Of a stretch of 54,079 nt of DNA, positions 1-8,150 are shown piece after piece (position 1 is the first letter of the stretch; the number at the start of each line of letters is the position of its first letter). Under the pieces are notes generated by a model that worked only from the letters and a program-made list of their open reading frames with translations, did no database searches and had not been told where the DNA came from. Location of the stretch: NCBI GenBank assembly GCA_964501945.1, contig CAZCTY010000003.1, positions 1 to 54,079 of the forward strand, written 5' to 3'. The translations under genes were made by a program, and so were the position numbers. Source of the DNA: 21-14-0-10-32-9 sp964501945. Its GTDB lineage: Archaea; Nanobdellota; Nanobdellia; Woesearchaeales; 21-14-0-10-32-9.

Positions 1-258
1 GCACTCACAGGAGGAATAATATATTTCATCGAAACAAACTGGGAAAAAATAACAAATTACATCACCCCCCAACAAATCATGACAAGAACAGGGGAGATGG
101 CAATGGATAGCGCGGCTGAGGCAGATGTTATGATGGAGACAATCTCAGCAGAACCAACAACGGGGATGATGATCGCGCCATGGTTCCTCGCAGGAGCAGC
201 ATTTACAATACTCATAATGGTAGCATACGAATTCTCAAAAAAAAATAAAAAAGAATAA
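1..258 (+). CDS. C-terminal part of an unidentified membrane protein
   Basis: Frame 1 is open from the window edge to a TAA at 256-258 and gives 85 residues; the start lies outside the window. The fragment begins with a short hydrophobic stretch, continues with a polar, Met-rich segment of about 45 residues, and ends with a clear membrane segment (about residues 58-78, beginning APWFLAG) followed by a short lysine-rich tail (SKKNKKE). A polar loop between two hydrophobic segments with a basic C-terminus fits a multi-pass or two-pass membrane protein. I do not recognise a family. It runs convergently into the glucose-6-phosphate isomerase gene with only 9 nt between the stops. Confidence 0.6.
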   Translation, partial: ALTGGIIYFIETNWEKITNYITPQQIMTRTGEMAMDSAAEADVMMETISAEPTTGMMIAPWFLAGAAFTILIMVAYEFSKKNKKE

Positions 259-267
259 GAAAGATAA

Positions 268-1506
268 TTATTTTTTTAACAATAACTTAGTTTCTTTTTT
301 ATAATCCTCAACACTAGGCTGATTGAAAGCATCAACACCAAGTAAATGCGCAAGAATCACAACCTCTAACATTTTAGACTGCATAAAAAAACCAAGCTCA
401 AACGCAGATTTTTCTTTTAAACAATAATGATTAAACGGAAGCTTATTTTTTTTATAAGCCCTCATAGTACCTTTTAAAATAGCATCTAAAATTTCTTGAA
501 AAGAAAAACCCTGAAAATCAGGCAACCCCGCCAAGTTCTTAGGCACAGATAATCCCTTTTGATTTTCAACACTAATAAAACTAGTAAATTTATCCCTAGG
601 CCCACCAATATAAAGCTGACCCACGGAGTGCAAATCAACACTACCCATTGAAACAGTAGGCGTAATACCGCAAAAAACCTCCTCGCCAAGAAGATTAAAA
701 CGCTTACCAACACTCTCACCTAATAACTGACGATACCACTTACCCAAAGATTCCAAGTCAGAGCTGAAAAAAAACAAATCATAAATATTTTTACCCTCTA
801 AATAATTATTATACAAATCCAAAGCGCCCTTGAATGAAACGTTTTGCTTGTTAAAACTAATAACCGCTTCACGAGCACCTAAAAGCAAGGATTTAACATC
901 AATCCCCGCAAATAATAAAGGAAATAAGCCAACATTACTAAAAACAGAATAACGACCACCAACGAGCCTTGGAATAAACAGAGAATTAAAACCATTACGC
1001 TCCGCGTAAACAGATAGCATAGAACCCTCATCAGTTATTACAACAACTCTATCTTTACGCTTGGATACAGGGATTTTTTTTAAAAACACCTCGAAGTTAG
1101 CAACAGACTCAGTAGTTGTGCCAGATTTACTAATGAACGCTAATAAAAATTTTTTATTTTTACAAGCACTCAAAATACTCAAAGTATTATCAGAATCAAC
1201 AGTATCTGCAAAAAAAACCTTTTTTTTATCAAACAAATTATGATACTTACCTTTAATAGCCTCAATGAGAGCCATAGCACCAAGATTAGAACCACCAATC
1301 CCCACAACGACTAAAATGTCAACGTCTTCCATTTTTTTTAAAAGAGAAGATGACTGCGCAACGAAATCAGAATCAAAAGGCAATAAAAGAGAAGAATAAC
1401 AAGACTCATAACTCTTCAACAAATCCTCATTAATACCTTTTATAAGACTTAAAGCCTCGCTTGAACCAAGGACTTTTCTTTTAGAATAATCTTTTACAAA
1501 TCTCAT
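268..1506 (-). CDS. pgi: glucose-6-phosphate isomerase (PGI superfamily)
   Basis: Interconverts glucose 6-phosphate and fructose 6-phosphate. The 412-residue protein carries the first sugar-isomerase (SIS) sequence GIGGSNLGA (about 69-77), the phosphate-binding loop SKSGTTTES (126-134), the PGI signature around GGRYSVFSNVGLFPL (183-197), the catalytic-Glu segment LLGESVGKR (Glu264) and the DLHSVGQ segment (291-297). It belongs to the true PGI family, not the cupin-type archaeal PGI, and is short compared with the roughly 550-residue bacterial and eukaryotic forms, as many prokaryotic short PGIs are. Its ATG overlaps the stop of the upstream transaldolase gene by 4 nt, so the two are one leftward transcript. 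Third codon positions favour T and G, as in the other minus-strand genes. Confidence 0.93.
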   Translation of the reverse strand: MRFVKDYSKRKVLGSSEALSLIKGINEDLLKSYESCYSSLLLPFDSDFVAQSSSLLKKMEDVDILVVVGIGGSNLGAMALIEAIKGKYHNLFDKKKVFFADTVDSDNTLSILSACKNKKFLLAFISKSGTTTESVANFEVFLKKIPVSKRKDRVVVITDEGSMLSVYAERNGFNSLFIPRLVGGRYSVFSNVGLFPLLFAGIDVKSLLLGAREAVISFNKQNVSFKGALDLYNNYLEGKNIYDLFFFSSDLESLGKWYRQLLGESVGKRFNLLGEEVFCGITPTVSMGSVDLHSVGQLYIGGPRDKFTSFISVENQKGLSVPKNLAGLPDFQGFSFQEILDAILKGTMRAYKKNKLPFNHYCLKEKSAFELGFFMQSKMLEVVILAHLLGVDAFNQPSVEDYKKETKLLLKK

Positions 1507-2309
1507 TTTTTAGTTAAAGCAACATACTCCGATACAACGTCTTCTTCAAATTTTTTAACGCCCTCAAGTGTTTTATCATGAATTAAAACCTCATTAAATA
1601 AACTGAAAGGAATTGTCGCAATGTGCGCATTCACCTCAAAACACTCCCTGACCTGCCTCGCATTCCTCAAAGAAGCCGCAATCACCTCAGTTTTTAAATT
1701 ATGCTTATCTAATAAATTAACACATTTTTTAACTAAATCAACACCAGAAACAATGCCCCCGTCATTAAGCAAAACACCATCTTTAACAAAGCCATCTTTA
1801 GGAAAATAATCCCCCTTACCATACTCAACGCTAGCAGAATCCCTTAAAAAATCATCAAAACGACCAACAAAAGGACTGACAAATTTAGCACCCGCCTTCG
1901 CCGCGAGTAAAGCCTGCTCAGGAGAGAAAATAAGAGTCGCATTAACAGGAATCTTCATCTTAGAAACCTCAGAGATGACCTTTAAACCATCAACTAAAGA
2001 ATCTTTAGAACCAGACAAACAAATAGGAATTTTTATACAAACATTCCTCGCCGTATGATTAAACATCTTATAAAGAGCCCTAGCCTCCTCAATAGCCTCT
2101 TCAGGAGAAGTCTTAGTAATCTCTAAGCTAACATGCAACCTATTCATACACTTGAGCAAGGACCTAATATAAATCTCCAAATCATCAATTTTACTCTCAG
2201 ATAAAGCCTTTTTTAAAAGAGAAGGATTAGTAGTAACCCCCTCAACAATACCCCACTTAGACGCAATCTCAACTTCATTCAATAAAGCACTATCTAAAAA
2301 AAACTTCAT
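1503..2309 (-). CDS. transaldolase / fructose-6-phosphate aldolase family protein
   Basis: A class I Schiff-base aldolase of the TalC/MipB-FSA group, expected to move a dihydroxyacetone unit between sugar phosphates. From the ATG at 2309 it has 268 residues: MKFFLDSA with Asp6, then GVTTNPSLL (24-32), the Schiff-base lysine in VCIKIPI (Lys93), and NATLIFSPEQALLAAKAGA followed by SPFVGRFDD (about 123-153). It is about 50 residues longer than the usual TalC (near 215-220). I chose this ATG because GAGGTT (2317-2322) lies 7 nt upstream and a TATA-like box lies at about 2346-2353; a start at 2333 would precede the ribosome site. It heads the operon with PGI and is divergent from the pentose phosphate operon. 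Transaldolase or fructose-6-phosphate aldolase activity cannot be told apart from sequence alone. Confidence 0.9.
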   Translation of the reverse strand: MKFFLDSALLNEVEIASKWGIVEGVTTNPSLLKKALSESKIDDLEIYIRSLLKCMNRLHVSLEITKTSPEEAIEEARALYKMFNHTARNVCIKIPICLSGSKDSLVDGLKVISEVSKMKIPVNATLIFSPEQALLAAKAGAKFVSPFVGRFDDFLRDSASVEYGKGDYFPKDGFVKDGVLLNDGGIVSGVDLVKKCVNLLDKHNLKTEVIAASLRNARQVRECFEVNAHIATIPFSLFNEVLIHDKTLEGVKKFEEDVVSEYVALTKK

Positions 2310-2339
2310 AAATATAACCTCACAAATAAACAAAATAAC

Positions 2340-2416
2340 TTATCTTTTTAAATATTTTTATAAAAAAATTGCATAATATTTTTAAACATACAAAACAATT
2401 ATAATGTAAAGGGGTG
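2340..2416. promoter_or_regulatory. divergent promoter region between transaldolase-PGI and pentose phosphate operons
   Basis: An almost pure A/T stretch. Leftward: the complement of 2346-2353 reads TATTTAAA, 37-44 nt from the transaldolase ATG, giving an expected RNA start near 2324 and a short leader with GAGGTT. Rightward: a TATA-like run at 2376-2386 predicts a start near 2407, followed by GGGGTG at 2411-2416 as ribosome site for the TTG at 2424. Shared placement suggests joint control of both operons. Box assignments are by eye. Confidence 0.5.
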
Positions 2417-2423
2417 CTAATTA

Positions 2424-3071
2424 TTGAAAAAATCAAATATAATACCAACAATATTCTCAACAAATAAAAAAGAATTTGATAAAAAATTAAACACACTACT
2501 ACCAATAACAAAAAAAATACAAATAGATATAATGGATGGCGTATTTGTATTAACTAAATCAGTAAACCCCAAATACATACCAGACCTCAAAGCATATGAT
2601 AAAGATTTTGAAGCGCACCTAATGGTATGCGAGCCAAAAAAATATTTTGAAAAAATAAAAAATAAAGGATTTAAAAAAATAATATTCCACATAGAATCCT
2701 TTACGAGCTTAACTGACGTAATACAATTTAAAAAATTTCTAAAAAAACAAAAAATAACACATGTCCTAGCAATAAACCCAAGAACCCGACTTGATGAGCT
2801 AATAATAAAAAACTTTGATTTCTTTTTAATTATGGGAGTACAACCAGGAAAAGAAAAACAAACACTAAAACAATCAACATACAATAAAATAAAAATAATA
2901 CGAAGAGAAAAACCAAACGCCAAAATACAAATAGATGGAGGAGTAAACCCAAAGAACGCAAGTAAACTATTTAAAACAGGAGCAAACTATCTAAATTCGG
3001 GCTCATACATAAGCTCAAATAAAGACCCAAAAAAAGCATTAAAAACATTAATAGAACAAAATAAGAGGTGA
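2424..3071 (+). CDS. rpe: ribulose-phosphate 3-epimerase family protein (divergent active site)
   Basis: Expected to interconvert ribulose 5-phosphate and xylulose 5-phosphate. The 215-residue TIM-barrel protein keeps the family landmarks IDIMDG (34-39), AHLMV (64-68, metal ligand His65), the INPRT segment (118-122), and IQIDGGV (168-174, with Asp171 as one of the two acid/base residues); Asp35 is the other. It departs from the family where the first metal-ligand His normally sits: HxD is QID (Gln33). The usual VNPGFGGQ loop is VQPGKEKQ. Start is a TTG at 2424, supported by GGGGTG 7 nt upstream. It is the first gene of rpe-tktN-tktC-glk and its stop overlaps the ribosome site of the next gene. 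The operon context supports an epimerase, but the changes leave room for an altered activity. Confidence 0.85.
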   Translation: MKKSNIIPTIFSTNKKEFDKKLNTLLPITKKIQIDIMDGVFVLTKSVNPKYIPDLKAYDKDFEAHLMVCEPKKYFEKIKNKGFKKIIFHIESFTSLTDVIQFKKFLKKQKITHVLAINPRTRLDELIIKNFDFFLIMGVQPGKEKQTLKQSTYNKIKIIRREKPNAKIQIDGGVNPKNASKLFKTGANYLNSGSYISSNKDPKKALKTLIEQNKR

Positions 3072-3076
3072 ATTTT

Positions 3077-3907
3077 TTGAATGCACGAGCACACGGATTA
3101 AGCATTATTGCAAACACAATAAGACACGACATAATTAATATGCTAACAGAATCAAAATCAGGCCACACCGCAGGACCATTAGGCCTCGCAGATATATTCG
3201 CAGCACTATATTTTGATTACATAAACATTAACCCAAAAAAACCAAATGATGAAAATCGAGATTATTTAATTTTAAGCAACGGACACGTATGCCCAGTATT
3301 ATACGCAGCACTTGCAAACAAAGAATTTTTTGACAAAGAAGAATTATACAACCTACGAAAACTTGGAACAAGACTACAAGGACACCCACACAGAGAAGCA
3401 CTACCCGGACTTGAAACTACATCAGGACCTTTAGGATCAGGATTAAGCCAAGCCGCAGGAAAAGCACTAGTACTTAAGAGAAAAGAGAAAAAAAACAAAG
3501 TAGTATGCATATGCTCAGATGGAGAACACCAAGAAGGAAACCACTGGGAAGCAATCATGCTCGCAGCAAAATACAAACTAGGCAACCTAATAGTAATAGT
3601 AGATAGAAACAGAATACAAATAGATGGAAACACAGAAGATATAATGCCCTTAAAATCATTAAAAGAAAAATACTTATCATTTGGATGGGGCGCCATTGAG
3701 ATAAATGGAAATGACATGACCCAAATAATAAAAGCACTAGATAAAACAAAACACTACAGAACGCACCCATTAGTAATTATCGCAAATACAACGCCCGGAA
3801 AAGGAGTTAGCTTCATCGAAAACAACTACAAATGGCATGGAAAAACACCAACAAAGGAAGAGGCAGAGAGAGCAATATATGAATTGAAAAAGAAGAGGAT
3901 AGCTTAA
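3077..3907 (+). CDS. tktA: transketolase, N-terminal subunit
   Basis: The thiamine-diphosphate-binding half of a split transketolase; with the next gene product it moves two-carbon units between ketose and aldose phosphates. Landmarks in 276 residues are the N-terminal GHTAGPLGLADI segment, LSNGHVCPVLYAALA, GLETTSGPLGSGLSQAAG, and the ThDP/metal motif CSDGEHQEGNHWEA with VDRN. I chose the TTG at 3077 because GAGGTG (3065-3070) lies 6 nt before it; a GTG at 3068 would sit inside this ribosome site. Splitting of transketolase into two adjacent genes is common in archaea and some bacteria. Only 2 nt separate it from the C-terminal subunit gene. Third codon positions are strongly A/C, typical of plus-strand genes here. 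Confidence 0.93.
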   Translation: MNARAHGLSIIANTIRHDIINMLTESKSGHTAGPLGLADIFAALYFDYININPKKPNDENRDYLILSNGHVCPVLYAALANKEFFDKEELYNLRKLGTRLQGHPHREALPGLETTSGPLGSGLSQAAGKALVLKRKEKKNKVVCICSDGEHQEGNHWEAIMLAAKYKLGNLIVIVDRNRIQIDGNTEDIMPLKSLKEKYLSFGWGAIEINGNDMTQIIKALDKTKHYRTHPLVIIANTTPGKGVSFIENNYKWHGKTPTKEEAERAIYELKKKRIA

Positions 3908-3909
3908 AA

Positions 3910-4866
3910 ATGATTAGAAAGACATTGTTCAAGAAAGAAGAAAAAGACTCCACGAGAAAAGGATTTGGACGAGGACTTGTTAGAGCAGGAGATGAAAATG
4001 AAAATGTATGGGCACTCACAGCAGACCTATCGGGTTCAACATGTACAAAGGACTTTGAGAAAAAATACCCAGAGAGATTCGTACAAGTAGGAGTTGCAGA
4101 ACAAAACCTCGCAACAGTAGCATCAGGAATTGCAAGCATGAATAAAATACCTTTCGCAACATCATTTGCAGCATTCAGCCCAGGAAGAAATTTAGAACAA
4201 ATAAGAACAACTATATGCTACAACAACCAACCCGTAATAATTGCAAGCACACACACAGGACTCGGCGTAGGAGAAGATGGAGCAACACATCAAGCATTAG
4301 AAGATATTGCAATTATGAGAACCCTGCCAAACATGCAAGTAATAACACCTTGCGATTCAGTGCAAGCAGAAAAAGCAACACTGGCACTTGCAAAAAAAAG
4401 AAAACCAGCATACCTAAGATTAACAAGACAAAACACACCAATAATTACAACAAAAACAACCCCTTTCAAAATAGGCGAAGCGCAAGTACTAATGGATGGA
4501 TGCGACCTAGTCATATTTTCAAACGGACCCATAATATATGAAGCATTAAAAGCCGCACAAGAATTAAAAAAACAAAAAAAGCAAGTAGCCGTAATAAACA
4601 TACACACAATTAAACCAATAGATAAAAAAACAATCATAAAATATGCAAAAAAATGCAAAAAATTCCTAGTTGTTGAAGACCACCAAGTACACGGAGGCCT
4701 AGGCTCTGCTATAGCAGAAGTCCTAATAGAAAATGCCCCAATAAAAGGAGAATTTTTAGGCATAAAAGATAGCTTTGGAGAGTCAGGAAAAGCAGAAGAA
4801 TTATTTTGGAAACACGGACTTACAAGCGAGAAAATAATTACCAAAGCAAAAAAAATAATTAAGTGA
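3910..4866 (+). CDS. tktB: transketolase, C-terminal subunit
   Basis: The pyrimidine-binding (Pyr) and C-terminal domains of the split transketolase, 318 residues. Near the start it has RKGFGRGLVRAG and ALTADLSGST, then VQVGVAEQNLATVASGIA, in which the Glu of VAEQN is the family's cofactor-activating glutamate, followed by FAAFSPGRNLEQIR and THTGLGVGEDGATHQALED. The last third (from about residue 190) is the transketolase C-terminal fold, with VVEDHQVHGGLGSAIAEVL. It follows the N-terminal subunit gene by 2 nt and its stop overlaps the ribosome site of the glucokinase gene, so translation is probably coupled. The function is clear from the pairing with the adjacent subunit. Confidence 0.94.
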   Translation: MIRKTLFKKEEKDSTRKGFGRGLVRAGDENENVWALTADLSGSTCTKDFEKKYPERFVQVGVAEQNLATVASGIASMNKIPFATSFAAFSPGRNLEQIRTTICYNNQPVIIASTHTGLGVGEDGATHQALEDIAIMRTLPNMQVITPCDSVQAEKATLALAKKRKPAYLRLTRQNTPIITTKTTPFKIGEAQVLMDGCDLVIFSNGPIIYEALKAAQELKKQKKQVAVINIHTIKPIDKKTIIKYAKKCKKFLVVEDHQVHGGLGSAIAEVLIENAPIKGEFLGIKDSFGESGKAEELFWKHGLTSEKIITKAKKIIK

Positions 4867-4871
4867 TAACT

Positions 4872-5723
4872 ATGAGAGATAAAATATTAGTAGGCGATAT
4901 AGGCGGAACTAATAGCAGAGTAGGCATAGTAGAAAATAATAAAATACTGAGCGCAAAAAAATTTCCAACAACAAAAGAGAACCTAGAAAAACACCTAAAA
5001 GAATATATTAAAAAATACAAGATTAAAGGAGTATGCCTTGCATGCGCAGGACCAAAAAATGAAAACCAAATAAAACTAACAAATAACGATTTAATATTAA
5101 ATAAAAAAAGACTTAAAAAAAAGCTTGGCAAAGAGGTAATTTTGATAAATGATTTTGAAGCATTAGGATATTATGCAAAATACAAAAAAGTAAAAAAAGG
5201 ACTAGTTATAGGAGCAGGCACAGGACTTGGAAAAGTTTTCGTAGATAAAAACGTCACTAGCAGCGAAGGAGGCGAAGTAGAGATTCCATTTAAACTAAAA
5301 GAAAAAGAATACCAAGAATACTTCACTAAAAAATGCAAAAAAGCACCCACATATGAATGCCTCGTATCAGGAAACGGCCTGATAAATTTAAAAAAATTCC
5401 ACTCAAAGAAAAAACTAAAAAAAACAGAGATTGAACCCGAAAACATTTTCTTGAATAAAAAAGAAAAAACAAACGAAAAAACAATAAGAGACTTCTCAAA
5501 GTTTTTAGGAAGATTCATAAAAAACTCATACATAGATTTTAACTGCGAAAAAATATTACTCGCAGGCGGAATAATAAAAAAACACCCGTGGATAATTAAA
5601 AACAAAGAATTTGTAGAAGAACTAAAACAAGATTTTATGAAACAACCAAAAATCACAATAATTAAAGAAAAACACCCAGCACTAGTAGGCGCATACGTAG
5701 CATACAAAGAATTAAAAAAATAA
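4872..5723 (+). CDS. glk: glucokinase (Glk-type, ASKHA fold)
   Basis: Predicted ATP-dependent glucose kinase feeding glucose 6-phosphate to PGI. The 283-residue protein begins with the phosphate-1 motif GDIGGTNSR (about 8-16), has CAGPKNENQIKLTNN, the substrate and catalytic Asp in LINDFEALGYY (Asp about 94), the GAGTGLGKVF loop and SSEGGEVE, then ECLVSGNGL and LAGGI near the C-terminus. This order is that of bacterial Glk (PF02685) rather than the ADP-dependent archaeal glucokinase. Start: GTGAT at 4863-4867 is the likely ribosome site and the ATG at 4872 the start; the upstream GTG lies inside that site. It is the last gene of the operon. The protein is extremely Lys-rich, as expected from the base skew of plus-strand genes here. 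Confidence 0.85.
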   Translation: MRDKILVGDIGGTNSRVGIVENNKILSAKKFPTTKENLEKHLKEYIKKYKIKGVCLACAGPKNENQIKLTNNDLILNKKRLKKKLGKEVILINDFEALGYYAKYKKVKKGLVIGAGTGLGKVFVDKNVTSSEGGEVEIPFKLKEKEYQEYFTKKCKKAPTYECLVSGNGLINLKKFHSKKKLKKTEIEPENIFLNKKEKTNEKTIRDFSKFLGRFIKNSYIDFNCEKILLAGGIIKKHPWIIKNKEFVEELKQDFMKQPKITIIKEKHPALVGAYVAYKELKK

Positions 5724-5727
5724 AGAG

Positions 5728-6273
5728 TTAATACTCAGAGAAGTAAAGATCACCAATACACGAATAAGTCACACCATCAGTTCTAGCAACCTCATAAAAA
5801 CCAACAGAATCAACTTTACCCCATAAAACATCTAAATCGAAATAACAAGCACCAGACAAGCCCGTCATCTCTAAAGACTCTTCTTCAAAAGAACGCATTA
5901 TATCATCAACACCTTCTTGACCATAAATTCTATAAATAACCCCTTCGCGATGATCAGTCATACCTCTATCATAACTTAAAATTTCGCTTTCAACAACGCA
6001 CCTATCGCCCTCAAAACCTAAAATGCTAGATTCAATTACAGACCTAGTTGTAAAACCAGCATCCGAACTTTCTTTAATATGAACAATAGATGCAGGACTA
6101 CACTCCTTCGCAGCCTCTAAAAAACAAGAGTTTTCTAAACAATCCCTAGTATTACAATCAGAATTTTCAGTGACAACACCACAATCAGAAACAATTACAG
6201 GAAGAGGATCATCAGATGTACACGCACTAATAAAAAGAACTGCGAATACAAACAAATAAACTAACTTCCTCAT
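5728..6273 (-). CDS. putative lipoprotein, unknown function
   Basis: 181 residues. The N-terminus MRKLVYLFVFAVLFISAC is a lipoprotein signal with a lipobox ISAC, so Cys18 would be lipid-anchored on the outer face of the membrane. The mature part is acidic and contains about eight further cysteines (for example CGVV, NSDCNTRDCLENSC, AKECS, DRCVV), which suggests disulfides outside the cell. I recognise no domain. AGAGGT (complement of 6280-6285) sits 6 nt before the ATG and the complement of 6311-6320 (ATTATAAAAA) is a plausible TATA box. It is monocistronic, convergent with the glucokinase operon and divergent from ychF. Confidence 0.75.
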   Translation of the reverse strand: MRKLVYLFVFAVLFISACTSDDPLPVIVSDCGVVTENSDCNTRDCLENSCFLEAAKECSPASIVHIKESSDAGFTTRSVIESSILGFEGDRCVVESEILSYDRGMTDHREGVIYRIYGQEGVDDIMRSFEEESLEMTGLSGACYFDLDVLWGKVDSVGFYEVARTDGVTYSCIGDLYFSEY

Positions 6274-6279
6274 AAAAAT

Positions 6280-6352
6280 ACCTCTTTAAATTAAACTAAA
6301 ACACTAATCCTTTTTATAATTTTCTTTTTCAAACATGATAAAGTTTAAAAAA
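6280..6352. promoter_or_regulatory. divergent promoters of lipoprotein and ychF genes
   Basis: Leftward TATA-like box on the complement of 6311-6320, with AGAGGT at 6280-6285 before the lipoprotein ATG. Rightward box GTTTAAAAAA at 6343-6352, whose centre lies about 27 nt before the ychF ATG at 6375; the ychF mRNA is therefore probably leaderless, and no ribosome site is visible before that ATG. Confidence 0.5.
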
Positions 6353-6374
6353 AAAGACAACACTCTTCAAGAAA

Positions 6375-7565
6375 ATGATAATCGGAGTAGTAGGAAAAGC
6401 AAATGTTGGAAAAAGCACGTTCTTTAAAGCAAGCACACTAGCAGACGTAGAAATCGCAAATTATCCCTTCGCAACAATTAAACCAAATAGCGGAATAGGA
6501 TTTATAAAAATAGATTGCGCAGACAAATTCTTTGAAAAACAATGCAACCCACGAGTAGGATACTGCGTGAATAATAAAAGATTCGTACCAGTAAATATGA
6601 TAGATGTAGCAGGCCTAGTACCAGGCGCACACGAAGGAAAAGGAATGGGCCTAGAATTTCTAAACGATTTAAACCAAGCAGACATACTCATACACGTAAT
6701 AGACGTATCAGGATCAACAAATGATAAAGGAGAACCAGTACCACCAGGAACACACGACCCAGAAAAAGACGTACTATTTTTAGAAAATGAGCTCGACCAC
6801 TGGTATTTGAGTATTTTAAAGAAAACATGGGAGAAATTTTCAAGAGCAGTATCACAAACAAACCAAGAACCAGACAAAGCACTACACAAACAATTCTCAG
6901 GACTTGGAAGCACCGAGGAAATGATAAAAGACATACTCGAAAAAACAAAACTCAAAGAAAAAAAACTCAAAGAATGGGAAGAGGAAGATCTACATACATT
7001 CGCATCAGCACTCAGAGCTAAAACAAAACCCATGATAATTGCCGCAAATAAAATCGATGTAAAAGGAGCAAATGAGAATTTGAAAAAACTACAAGAGAAA
7101 TTTCCAAACACAACCATCGTAGCCTGCAGCGCAGAATCAGAACTCGCACTAAAGGAGGCAGCAAAACACAACATACTAGAATACATACCAGGAGAACAAG
7201 ATTTTAAGATAATAGGAGATGTAACAGAAAAACAAAAAAAAGCACTAGACTTCATAAAAGAAAATATACTCACAAAACAAAGCACAGGCGTACAAGAAAC
7301 ACTAAATAAAGCAATCCTAGACAACCTAGAATACATCCCCATATTCCCCGGAGGCGTAAGCAAACTAGAAGATCAACACGGCAACGTTTTACCAGATTGC
7401 TTTTTACTAAAAAAAGGAAGCACAACCCTGGATTTCGCATATAAAATACACACAGATCTAGGACAAAACTTTATTAGAGCAATAGATGTAAAAACAAAGA
7501 GAACCGTAGGAAAAGAACACGTATTAAACCCAGGAGATGTAATTGAAATAATAAGCGATAAATAA
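6375..7565 (+). CDS. ychF: YchF/OLA1-family GTPase (archaeal type) with TGS domain
   Basis: An Obg-superfamily P-loop NTPase that acts on ribosomes; the bacterial and eukaryotic relatives prefer ATP. In 396 residues: G1 loop GKANVGKST (7-15), the G2 region with IANYPFATIKP, G3 in IDVAGLVPGAHEGKGMG, G4 in AANKID, a helical insertion (about 135-215), and the C-terminal TGS domain with DFAYKIHTDLGQNFIRAID near the end. The NKID sequence resembles the usual GTP-specificity motif more than the altered motif of bacterial YchF, so GTP use is likely. Its promoter suggests a leaderless mRNA. It is convergent with the membrane protein gene downstream. Confidence 0.93.
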   Translation: MIIGVVGKANVGKSTFFKASTLADVEIANYPFATIKPNSGIGFIKIDCADKFFEKQCNPRVGYCVNNKRFVPVNMIDVAGLVPGAHEGKGMGLEFLNDLNQADILIHVIDVSGSTNDKGEPVPPGTHDPEKDVLFLENELDHWYLSILKKTWEKFSRAVSQTNQEPDKALHKQFSGLGSTEEMIKDILEKTKLKEKKLKEWEEEDLHTFASALRAKTKPMIIAANKIDVKGANENLKKLQEKFPNTTIVACSAESELALKEAAKHNILEYIPGEQDFKIIGDVTEKQKKALDFIKENILTKQSTGVQETLNKAILDNLEYIPIFPGGVSKLEDQHGNVLPDCFLLKKGSTTLDFAYKIHTDLGQNFIRAIDVKTKRTVGKEHVLNPGDVIEIISDK

Positions 7566-7568
7566 AAA

Positions 7569-8105
7569 TTAAAAATAATTAACAACAACAAAGGCCACAG
7601 CAGAATACTTAATTACCAAACCAAGCAAAGAAAAAATAAGAATCCTTCTATAAGAATACCTAATCAAACCAGCAGCCAAAGTCAAAAGAGGAGATGAGAG
7701 AGGCAAAACATTAAAAACAAAAATTATAGGATCACCATACTTCTCAACCCTACCCTGATATTTCTGCAACTTTTTCTCAGAAATAAATTTAGTTAAAAAA
7801 GATTTACTAAAAGCAAACCCAATAAGATAATCAATAGACAAAGCACAAATAGCAGTAAAAACAGCAACAAAAACCAATAAAAAAGGAGAACCACCAAGAC
7901 GCACAAGCTGAATAAATAATAACTCAACAAAAGTCATAGTAAAAAACAAATAACCAGAAAAATTAATTAACGCATAAGAGAAAACACTAATACCCTCACC
8001 AGTTAAAAAAGTATTAAGCAAAGGCAAAAACAAAATAACAGAACCAAACAATAAACCAAACAAACCAACAAAGAAATGATAATTCCTACGCTTAAAACTA
8101 CCCAA
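7569..8105 (-). CDS. VTT/DedA-like (SNARE-associated family) membrane protein
   Basis: About 178 residues with four to five membrane segments. The second half has the VTT-domain pattern: an amphipathic segment (SKSFLTKFISEKKLQKYQGR), then YGDPIIFVFNVLPLSSP followed by TLLAAGLIRYSYRRI-like sequence (LLTLAAGLIRYSYRRILIF) and a final membrane helix. VTT/DedA proteins act as lipid scramblases or in membrane homeostasis; the substrate here is unknown. Start choice: GGGGGTG on the complement of 8113-8119 lies 7 nt before a TTG at 8105; a TTG at 8126 upstream of that site would add seven residues and is less likely. It lies 45 nt downstream of the FKBP gene and may be cotranscribed with it. Confidence 0.65.
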   Translation of the reverse strand: MGSFKRRNYHFFVGLFGLLFGSVILFLPLLNTFLTGEGISVFSYALINFSGYLFFTMTFVELLFIQLVRLGGSPFLLVFVAVFTAICALSIDYLIGFAFSKSFLTKFISEKKLQKYQGRVEKYGDPIIFVFNVLPLSSPLLTLAAGLIRYSYRRILIFSLLGLVIKYSAVAFVVVNYF

Positions 8106-8150
8106 ACCCCGACACCCCCAAATCAAAAAAAATAAAAAAAATAAAAAAAA

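Noticed and set aside
6461..7363. 300-codon antisense frame inside the ychF gene
   Set aside because: It is the opposite-strand shadow of a gene with clear GTPase motifs; A/C third positions leave few stop codons on the other strand.
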